DNA from: Baffinella frigidus
Lineage: Eukaryota > Cryptophyceae > Cryptomonadales > Baffinellaceae
DNA: 14,642 nucleotides
Reading direction: 5' to 3'
Assembly: GCA_026770585.1 (NCBI GenBank)
Contig: MU646388.1
Location: forward strand, 881,117 to 895,758
Below are positions 1 through 10,375 of this stretch, in pieces. How positions within the stretch are numbered: position 1 is the first letter of the stretch; the number at the start of each line of letters is the position of its first letter. Position numbers and translations under genes: made by a program. Below the pieces are notes generated by a model, which did not search any database, was not told the origin of the DNA, and saw nothing but the letters and a program-made list of their open reading frames with translations.

Positions 1-236
1 CCTGCACCCTACACCCTACACCCTACACCCCTACACCCTACACTCTTCACTCTAGTAGGGACCCTACACGATAGACGCTACACCCTACACCCTACACACC
101 CTGCACCCTACACCCTACACCCTTCAAGGTGTCCGATCTTTAGGGTGTAGCCCCCTCCACTCTTCAGGGTGTCACACACCCTAGGGTGAGGGTGTAGCAC
201 ACCCCACGGTGTAGCACACCGTTTAATGTGTAGGGT
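1..236. repeat. Telomere-like CCCTACA heptamers with an orientation switch
   Basis: 1-126 is degenerate CCCTACA on the + strand. From about 139 the G-rich strand (AGGGTGTAG, GGGTGTC) takes over to about 236. It lies in the intron upstream of the first visible exon. Confidence 0.8.
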
Positions 237-294
237 ATCAACAACGGGAATCACACATCAAATCTGAAGATCAGTGTGTCTCTGTGTGACGCAG

Positions 295-329
295 GCGCCC
301 CCAAGGCAGCGTGGAACTTCCATCTCGAG
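295..329 (+). CDS. Exon 1 in window (internal; 5' exons outside)
   Basis: The acceptor is gacgcag and the donor gtctgc. The exon begins with two bases of a split codon and then reads APKAAWNFHLE, ending in phase 0. It joins in frame to the exon at 849. Because it starts mid-codon, at least one earlier exon must lie to the left. Confidence 0.55.
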
Positions 330-3300
330 GTCTGCCCCAGCCCTATTCCCAAACCCTAGTCCCAAAGCCCAAGTCTCTCACGAAGATCAGGCGGTCGGAC
401 CATCTTTTGTTCACCTAAAGAATGAAAAAATGTCAAACCAAGACGGTGCGGTACCATTGTCGTCAACGTTTTATTTTTTCATTCTTAGAAAGGATTGCAT
501 GTGTACGAGGAAACAAACATGGACCCCACCTGCGAAGCCCAGCAGCAGGAACGCAACGCCTACACCTTACACTCTACACCCTACACCCTACGCCCTAAAC
601 CCTAAACCCTAAACCCTACACTCTAAATCCTACACCCAACACCCTACACCCTAAACACCGCACCCTACAGCCTACAGCCTACACCCTACACTCTACACTC
701 TACACCCTACACCCTACACTCTACACCCTACACCTGGATTGAGTGTCCCACAGGGTCACAGCCTGATGTGCTCCGGATTAATTCGGATAAGCATTCGGAT
801 TTTTTTATGCGGATCCGGGTAAATCAATAAGCGCGTGTTGTCTCGCAGGGGTACAACCTTGGAGAGTGTCTGGAGAACAGGGTGCCGTTCGAGATGGTGC
901 TCCCCCGCGGGGCCGCCGAGCTTCGCGAGATGTATCCCCGAAACCCGAGACACGAAAACTGAAACCCGAAAGGCGAAACACGAAAACTGAAACCCGAGAC
1001 ACGAAACACGAGACATGAAACACGAAACACGAGACACGAAACCCGAGACACGAAAACTGAAGCACGAGCCACGGAACACGAAAGGCGAAACTTGAAAGGC
1101 GAAACACGAAACACGAAACCCGAGACCTGAAAGACGAAACCTGAACCCGGAAACCGAAACTTGAAACCCGAAACCCGAAACTCGAACCCCGAAACACGCA
1201 ACACGAAACATGAAACCCGAAAGGGGCGCGGGGAAGGTGCACACCTGTGATGCGATTTCCCAAACCCCAAACCCCACCCCTGACCCCGAAACGCCAAAAC
1301 TCCACAACCCAAACGCAGCCTGCCTGGAGCGCCCGGGTTCATGGGGAGGGTCCATAAGGGGGACAAGGCGATGACCAATCAGCCGCTCATGCTGGTAGCC
1401 TTCCTAAACCCTACGCCCGAAACCCTCAACCCAAAACCCTACACCCGAAAATATACACCCTGCACTTGACACCCTACTCCCTGCACCCTGCACCCTGCAC
1501 CCTAAACCCTAAACCCTAAACCCTAAACCCTAAACCCTACACCTTAAACCTTACAACTTAAATCCCAAACCCTGAAATCTAAACCCTGAACCCTGAACCC
1601 CAAACCCTAAACCCTAAACCCTAAACCCTAAACCCTAAACCCTAAACCCTAAACCCTACACCCTACACCCTAAACCCTACAACCTCAACCCTAAATCGTA
1701 AACACTAAACCCCGAACCCTAAACCCTAAACCCTAAACCCTAAACCCTAAACCCTAAACCCCAAATCCTAAACCCTCAACCCTACACCCTACACCCTACA
1801 CCCTACACTCTCAACACTAAATTGTAAACACCAAACTCCGAACCCCAAACCCTAAACCTCGAAACCTCCACCCCTCAGCTGCGGATGCGCGTGTTCAGGG
1901 AAGACAGCGCCGCAGAGATCAAAGCTCCCACCACCTCCAACTTCTTCTGGCCAACTTCCCGCCTCTCCGCCAAAGGTGTACCACGCTGTATAATGTATAA
2001 TCGCCGGATGTACGAGGCCAAGCAGATGGGGCTTTACATGTAGTTGTATAGTGCACACGGCTATTATGCATTATACAGCGTAGTCCTCCAACTTCTTCTG
2101 GCCGACGTCCCTCCTCTCCCCCAAAGGTTTTGCCAAGCAGCCGGGGTTATATATGCAGTTGTATAAAGCATATAGCACACCCGCCTGTACATTTATTATA
2201 CACCATCTATGATACAACCTGGCACACACCCGCCTGTACATCTTTTATACAACGTGGGCACCCCTGGCGGTGCTCGAACGATTACTGATTACTGATTACT
2301 GAATTTATTAAAGAGGGTTCGCCGTTATTGCCTAACCCGTGCCATTACCAGACTATGATCGGTCCATTTTATACCCCGCTCAGTCTGTCTCCGAGGGATG
2401 CTCCCCGAAGATTGGCGCGGATGAAGTAAACGACGAAGGAGAGGTTTGGTAGGTCCACGAGTTTTGACAGACTTAACAGCCCGGTCTCATCGATAACGTA
2501 GCCAGCGCAGTCCGGGGGTTTAGGGTTCAGGGTCCAGGGTCTAGTTTGTAGGGTGTAGGGTGTATGGTTTAGGGTCTAGGCTTTAGGTTTCTGGCTTCAG
2601 GGTTTAGGGTTTGGGGTTTAGGGTTTAGGGTTTAGGGTTGAGGGTTGAAGGTTTAGTGTCAAGGGTAAGGGTCCACTGGAACCTCAGAGGGAGGTTCTTT
2701 GCAGAAAATCAGGTTTGACTCAAACCTCCAAGCCCCAAAACCCAAACCCCAAACCACAAACCACAAACCACAAGCCCCAAGCCCCAAGCCCCAATCCCCA
2801 ATTCCCAAACCCCAAACCTCAAACCCCAAACACTAAATTGCAAACCTCAAACCAGAACGCGCGGTGACGGTCGAACCTACCTACTCTCGGCTCTACGAAT
2901 CTGGTGCGAGACCCTACACCCTACACCCTACACCCAAGTAGTGACCCTACACCCTATACCCGAGTAGTAACCCATATCCTACATCCTACACCCTATACCC
3001 GAGTGGTGACCCTACACCCTACACCCTACACCCGAGTAGTGACCCTACAACCTACACCCTACACCCTACACCCTACACCATTCACCCTACACCCTTCACC
3101 CTACACCCTACACCATACATCCGACACCATTCACCCTACACCCTACACCCTACACCCTACACCCTACACCCTACACCCAGCACCATTCACCCTACACCCT
3201 AAATCTTACACCCTACACCCTTCACCCTACAACCTACACCCTACACCCTACACCCTACACTCAACACCATTCACCCTACACCCTACATCCTACATCCTAC

Positions 3301-6300
3301 ACCCTACACCCTACACCCTGCACCCTAAACCCTACACCCTACATCCTACACCCTACACCCTATACCCCGAAACGACACCCCACAAACCCTAAGCACCACT
3401 GAGCCCCAATCCCACACCCTTCAGCGTAAAGAATAAACGTGGGTGCGGGGGTCAGGGTTTGGGGATTGGCGGGTTGTATTAATGCCTGAAATCAAGCTTG
3501 GAAACAGGCCCCGGATACCTCCACGAAGGAGAAAAGGGATTCATGATGGAGGTGCGACCCTAAACCCTGAACCCTAAACCCTAAACCCTAAACCTTAAAC
3601 CCTGAACCCTGAACCCTGAACCCTAAACCCTGAAACCTAAACCCTAAACCCTAAACCCTAAACCCTAAACCCTAAACCCTAAACCCTAAAACGTAAACCC
3701 TAAACCTTAAACCCTAAAACCAAAACTACAAACCACAACCTCCCAACCCTAAACCCTAAACCCTAAACCCTAAACCCTTACTCTCTCTAGCTCTTCGACG
3801 GCGGGTTTCGCAAGGTCGTGGACGGAAAGGTCGTCACGGAGGAGGTCACCCCCCTAAACCCTCAACCCTAAATCTTAAACCCAAAACCCTAAACCCTAAA
3901 CCCTAAACCCTAAACCCTAAACTCTAAACCCTAAACCCTAAACCCTAAACCCTAAACCCTAAACCCTAAACCCTAAACCCTAAACTAGGTCACGGTCACG
4001 ACAGACGCCATTCCAGGTCCCCATACAGTCATTTGTTAAGAGCGTGTAAGCCTACGAACATTGAAGCCCGGCAGAGGGGTTAGGCTTCAGATGAGGTCAC
4101 GGTCACTACAGACGCCATTCCAGGTCGTCCTTTAGGTCCTTTAGGAGGCGACACGAGAGAGCAGAAGATGCTCTAGATAGTCACCTACCCAGAGTCATAT
4201 CACCGAGTATGCAACGTAAACGAAGATTGACGCCCAGCATAGGCGGACACTGGAACTGGTTCTGCAGAAAGGCAGCTCGGCAGAGGGTTAAGGCTGCAGG
4301 GGGTTGGTTTAGGGTCAGGGTTTTGGGGTTAGGGGTTGCCTCCATCACACCACAGGCAAAAAGACAGACAGCTGCTTCAGGAAAAGCCCCGACTGCTCAA
4401 AGATGTGTTACCCTTATTTCTACCCCCCATTCCCTCAACCCCAATCCTCTCTGTGCTCACTGATTACAAGAATAGTTTGCACATGGCTTTGAAAGGTGTG
4501 CAGAAGTTAGGGGTTACGCTTCGTTGATGTAGAAGGTTGGGGTTGCAGAACCTTCCCCCGAACAGAAACGCCTTGTAAAGAAGAAGGGGGAAAAGAGAGA
4601 ACATTCCTAAACCCCAAACCCCACCGTTGAAGGTCTCGACTGAAAACTTTAGAACCCAGACCGTGAACCCCACGTTCTTCCTGTGCCCAACCCTGAATCC
4701 CAACCCCTTGTCCCTAAACCCCAAACTGTAAACCGTAAACCGTAAACCGTAAACCGTAAACCGTAAACCGCGGGCAAGTTTCTAACCCCTAAACCCTGAA
4801 CCCTAAACCATAAACCATGAACCCTGAACCCTAAACCCTAAACCTAACCCATGAACCCTAAACCCCAGGCAAGAGAGACGGCTGCATGCGTCAGTGCAAA
4901 CACATTGAGATCTGTAACCCTGAATCCAAACCTTCACGCCCGGAACCCCAGACTCCAAACACTAGGCAAGAGAGGCAGCTGCAGCAGCGAGCGCCGCAAA
5001 AAGAAAAAAGAAAAAAACAGGCAAGACGAGAACCAAAAAAAGCGACGCTCATCTCCAACGCCCTCACCCCAGGCAATGCAGGCTTGTGACTGCTAGAGCA
5101 TATCAAAGGGCAATTGGAGCCATTGGCCGGGTTTTGACCGTGGGAGTGACCCTGCTGCAGGCAAGAAGGCCAGGTGCCTAATCGCGTTGTGCCGCGACTT
5201 GAAACCCTGCCCCGACTGCTAATCTCATCTCTCCAAAATTACCAATCAAATGCTTTAGGCGCAACGAAATTTACTACACAAATGATTTACTATTACGTTT
5301 GTGAGCAAATCGTGTAGTAATTTTCGTTACCCAAAAGCACTTAATTGACACTTTTATGGCAATTAAATCCCTAGCGCCCAAACCCCAGGCAAAAAAGCCG
5401 GGTGCTTCTTCGCGTTGTGCCGCAACTTCTGGAAGTGCGACTGCTGCGAGTGGTGTCTCGACTGCGATTGTCGGTCAGTAAGACAGTCAGTCATTAAAAC
5501 AGTTGGTCATTAGGACAGTCAGTAACCGAGGCAGTCATCTGAGCCGCGACTAATGGAAGTGCGACTGCGACTTCGGCTGCGAGTGGTGCCCTGCTCCCCT
5601 AAACTCGTAGTCAGGAAGGAAGGCAGTCGGTCAGTAAGATAGTCAGTTGGTAAGACAGTCAGTCGGTAAGACAGTTAGTAACTAAGGCAGTCATCTCAGC
5701 CGCGACTGCTGGAAGTTCGACTGCGACTTCGACTGCGAATGGGGCCCTGCCCCCCTAAGCCCCAAACCCCAGACCCCAAACCCTAATTTCTAAACCCCTC
5801 ATCCTAAACCCCAAAGCATAAACCCTGAACCTTAAATCCTAAACCCTAAGCCCTAAACTCCAAACCCTAAACCCTAAACCCTAAACCCTAAACCCTAAAC
5901 CCTGAACACCAAACTCCAAACCCTAAACTCCAAACCCTCAACACTGAACCCTGAATCCAAAACCCGAAAGCCCCCTTCCCCCATAAATTTTCTCTTCCGC
6001 AGGCGCCGCTTCCCCTTCCAGAAATGTAACGGAGAGGGCACACGCGTGATTGTACAGCCTCTAGTCGTCCTGGTACAAGCGCTGTAGGCAGTCAGGAAGG
6101 CAGTCAGGAAGGCAGTCAGTCGGTAAGACAGTCAGTGGGTAAGACAGTCAGTCAGTGAGACAGTCATGTGCACCGTGCAGGTGCTTCAGGTGCCCGGACT
6201 GGTGTGTTGAGATCGGCAGATGCTTCGAACCGGGGGTGCACCCCGAAACCCGACACACTAGAACACTGAAACCTGAGATCCTGCACCCGACACCAGAAAT

Positions 6301-7591
6301 CCGACATCAGAAACCCGAGACCCGACACACTAGAACACTGAAACCTGAGACCCGAATCTAGAAACCTGAGACCCGACTCCAGAAACCAGAAACCAGAAAA
6401 CCTGAAACCCGAGACACGAGACACAACACCAGGAACCCGACACCCGACACCACAAAACCCGAGACACACCAGAACACTGAAACCTGAGACCCGAGACCGA
6501 ATCCAGAAACCCGAGACCCGAATCCAAAAAAAACGAGAACCGAATCCAGAAACTAAAAACCTGAAAACCTGAAACCCGAGACGCGATACACAACACCCGA
6601 CACCCAACACCAGAAACCCAAGACCCGAGACCCGAATCCAGAAACCAGAACCCAGAAACAAAAAACAAGAAACAAGAAACAAAAAAACCCAATTCAGAGA
6701 ATCAGAAACTAGAAACCCGAGACCCGAGACCCGGGACTCGAGACCCGAAACTTGAAGCTTGAAACGTGAAACCCGATATCCGGAGAGGCTCTCCCGTACA
6801 ACTGTTGACTTATTCGGGTGTAGAAGATAGGGATAACGGGATGATAAGGGGGGAGGGGAAGACGGTTGGTGGGACCTCTCCCTCTCTCTCGTGCCCTTTC
6901 TCTCTCTGCCCCCCCACGCACACACACCCTCTCTCTCCCTCTTCCCCTCTCTTACTCCCTCACTCCCTCACTCCCTCTCTCCCTCTCTCCCCCTCCCCCC
7001 CTCTCCTTCTCTCCCTCTCTCCCTCTCCCTCTCTCCCTCTCTCCCTCTCTCCCTCTCTCCCTCTCTCCCTCTCTCCCCCCCTCCCTCTCTCCCTCTCTCC
7101 CTCTCTCCCTCTCTCCCTCTCTCCCTCTCTCCCTCTCTGCCTCTCTCTCTCTCTCCCTCTCCCCCCCCCTCTCTCTCTCTCTTTCTCTTTCTCGGAAGGA
7201 CCTGCACGCTACCCTACGCTACCCTACCTGGTGACGCTACCCCGAAACGCTACACTCAAACCTCAAACCACTAAACCCCACACGCTACCTGCAGGAACCG
7301 GGGGTGGCAGCAACAGTGACTACCACTGTTCTCAAGAAGACACAGAAAGGTGCTTTCCTCCGCCATACAGTTCTATCTTAACAGGCCTTTTGGGGGTTGA
7401 ACGCCCCCGGCTCCATAAATCCATTTTGAAATAGATTTCTGTTAGTACAAATGAGACATGTCGGTATAAACCGGAGGTTCCTCACACCATACCACAAGAA
7501 GACACAGAAAGGTGCTTTCCTCCGCCCGCTGAATCAAGACGTTGGAGGCAACCACCTCAACCTTCACCTTTTGCCTCGCCCGAACGTTTAC

Positions 7592-7639
<48 letters not shown>

Positions 7640-10344
7640 AAAGGCTAAGTTTTCTACGCAGCCCCGCACTCATATGCCCTACCCTAACGTCTAAAACCTA
7701 AACCCTACTCTTTACCCTGTACCTTGCACTGCCCTGCTCTACCCTGCACTCTAAACCCTAAGCTGTGTCTTCTCTATTTAAACCTTGACAGAGAAACGCT
7801 CAACCCTAAACCCTGAACCCTGAACCCCAGACCCTCAACCCTAAACAATCAACGCTAAACCCTACACCCTAAACCGTACACCCTGAACTCTAAACCCTGA
7901 ACCCTAAACACTCAACGCCAAACTCTACACCCTAAACCCTACACCCTGAACCTTAAAACCTGAACCCTAAACCCTGAACAATTAACGCTGAACCCTAAAC
8001 CCTTAACCTTACACCCGGAACTATAAGCCCTTAACCCTAAACAATTAACGCTAAACTCTACACCCCAAACCCTACACCCTACACTCTAAACCCCAAACCC
8101 TCGATACTTAACACTAAAATCTACACCCTAAACCCTACACCCTAGACCCTACACCTTAAACCCTAAACAATTAACGCTCAACTCCACACCCTAACTCTAC
8201 ACCCTAAACCCTACATCCTACACCCTGACAACAGTGTACTCGATCATGGACAAGTTGCCGTCCTGGCGGCTCACGATCACGTCCAAGGTATTGAGAGCCA
8301 CCCTGGAGGCACATTAAGCGATCGCTTCCGATGCGATCGCTTCCGATGCGAGAGAGAGAGAGAGATAGAGAGATAGAGAGAGAGAGAGAACCTGCAGGCA
8401 AATTATGGGAAGATCTTAAGTCAATCTCCCGCGAATGCAACCGATTCCGGATGCATTCGTGGGGGGGTTGACTTAAGAAACTACCGATTGGCCCATGAGT
8501 TTCCTACAAGGTTGTGAGATCGATCACTTCCGATGCAGTTGCCTAACCTTCGCTTCTCCTGGTACTTACCTTCCTCGGATCACCTCCAAGGCATTCAGGC
8601 CAGAAACAATATCTTTTTCCTGGATGACCTTTCACCTTTCACCTTTCATCCTTTCATCCTAAACCCTCTCACCCTAAACCATTAACCCTAAACCCTAAAC
8701 CCTGAAACCCTACACCCTAAACCCTAAACCCTAAAACCTAAACCCTAAACCTTACACTTCAAACCCTAAACCCTAAACCCTGAACTCCAACCCCTAACCC
8801 TAAACCCTAAATCGTAAACCCTAAACCCTAAAAAATCTCTTTCTCCCAGTTATCGACAGATTACCCGAGAGGTAATCTGTTGGAGCCATCGCTTTTTGAA
8901 ATTTATGCGCATAAAATCTAGGGTCGGTCTCTCACGAGCTCTGCAAAACCTTACCCCTAACCACCCAACCCCTAATACCCGCCCTCCGCTGGTCCTTGAG
9001 CAGAAAGCGTTGCACCACATGCCGATCGCGAGGTCCACACCCTAACCCCTCAAACCTAAAAGCGACCCCTAAACCCTAAAAGAGAGCACCCATCTTTTGT
9101 CAATCCCTAAAAGAGAGCGTCAATCTTTTGTGAAACCCTAAAAAAGGGCAACCATCGTTTCTAAACCCTGAAAGAGAGCATCCATCTTTTGTCAAAACAT
9201 TCTTTCCAACATTCCCTTTCTCACAGTTTCTGGACCGAACTTCCTTTCGTGCGTGTGCTTGCATCCAGTGTTTTGAGGTTCACGTGAGGGTGTGGAAGCT
9301 TCGAAACGTTCTGAACTATTTTGGTCATTTGACCAATTCTCGTCAAATTTGACCAAGTCTCATCAATTGCTAGAACGGTTGTGTAGAGCCCTGCACCGAA
9401 ACACCTGTACCGAAAACCGTGAAACCTGAAGCCTGAACCCCGAACCGAAACACAGGGGAAACACCAAAGACGACTCTCCATGGTAACCGGCCCCACCCGT
9501 TCAGGTCCTTTAGGTTCTTTCAACTCCCAGGGGTTAGGGGTCGGACCAGATCGTGCGTTGCTCATCAGTCGTGTATCTCTTCAAAATCCTGCATTCGTCT
9601 TTCGTCTGTCGCCTTTCCTCTTTCCTAGCCACAACGTGTTCCCATGGGACGTGCAAGTGTGCCTCTCTCTCTAAACAACCGAGTGCGAAGCCCAACACGA
9701 ACCCTAAACCCGAAACCCTGTACCCTACACCCCAAACACTACACCAGAAACACTGCACCCCGACTCCCTTAATCCCTAAACCCTACACCCTTCACCCTAA
9801 ACCCTACACCCCAAACCTCAAACCTCAAACCCTAAACCCTAAACCCTAAACCCTAAATCCTAAACCCTAAACCAAACCCCTAAACCTGCAACAGGGTGTA
9901 CGTGCTGGACCTCGCAATCGAAAACACCAAGGAGGACATCCACAGGTGAACCCTGAACCCTGCTACCTGGACCCCTAAACCCTAAACCCTAAACCTTAAA
10001 CCCTAAACCCTAAACCTAACACATCAAACCCTAAACCATCAACCCTAAACCCTAACCCCTAACCCCTAAACCCTATACCCTAAACCATAAACCCTCAACC
10101 CTAACCCCTCAACCCCAAACGCTGAACACAGGCTCGTGGCCGCGATGAGCGCGCACCAAACGTGTGGCGTCGTCTCCTTCGTGGGCAACGTCACCGAGCC
10201 CAAGGAGTCCAAGGTCTCTCTCTCCCTCTCTCCCTCTCTCCCTCTCTCCCTCTCTCCCTCTCTTCCTCTCTTCCTCTCTCTCTCCCTCTCTCTCTCCCTC
10301 TCTCCCTCTCTCCCTCTCTCCCTCTTCTCCATCCCTCCCTCTCC

Positions 10345-10375
<31 letters not shown>

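Noticed and set aside
1-126. True chromosome end
   Set aside because: The heptamers are degenerate and similar arrays recur throughout the window in both orientations, so this is interstitial sequence.
756-1378. Three overlapping minus-strand open frames of about 170-200 residues with FRVSGF repeats
   Set aside because: They are the 7-bp array at 936-1237 read in all frames; 21 nt give a 7-residue period. No start context or non-repeat domain.
2656-2711. Candidate micro-exon (GRFFAENQ) before gtttga
   Set aside because: Its length would break the phase match between exons 4 and 5.
2904-3392. 162-residue open frame of TLHPTPY repeats
   Set aside because: CCCTACA heptamers happen to lack stops in this frame; the only non-repeat part is the end of exon 5.
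6826-6845. I-SceI-like TAGGGATAACGGG
   Set aside because: Only part of the 18-bp site matches, and no homing endonuclease or intron fits here.
6164-6925. 253-residue minus-strand open frame
   Set aside because: Same heptamer artefact (FRVSGLG), and it overlaps the antisense of exon 11, which fits the gene phases.
6766-7434. Open frames rich in LSLSPS, and the minus-strand GERERGR frame
   Set aside because: Products of the CTCTCCCT microsatellite, open in several frames on both strands. The same applies at 10066-10481, 12005-12416 and 13683-13958.
8850-8871. 22-nt candidate exon (LSTDYPR)
   Set aside because: Its exit phase does not fit the next exon, and it overlaps a perfect 10-bp hairpin.
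9074-9197. CRISPR-like array of 31-bp units
   Set aside because: The units are contiguous with no spacers, and the window is eukaryotic.
9629-9652. Candidate exon (HNVFPWD) between exons 15 and 16
   Set aside because: Length is not a multiple of three, so it would break the good junction of exons 15 and 16.
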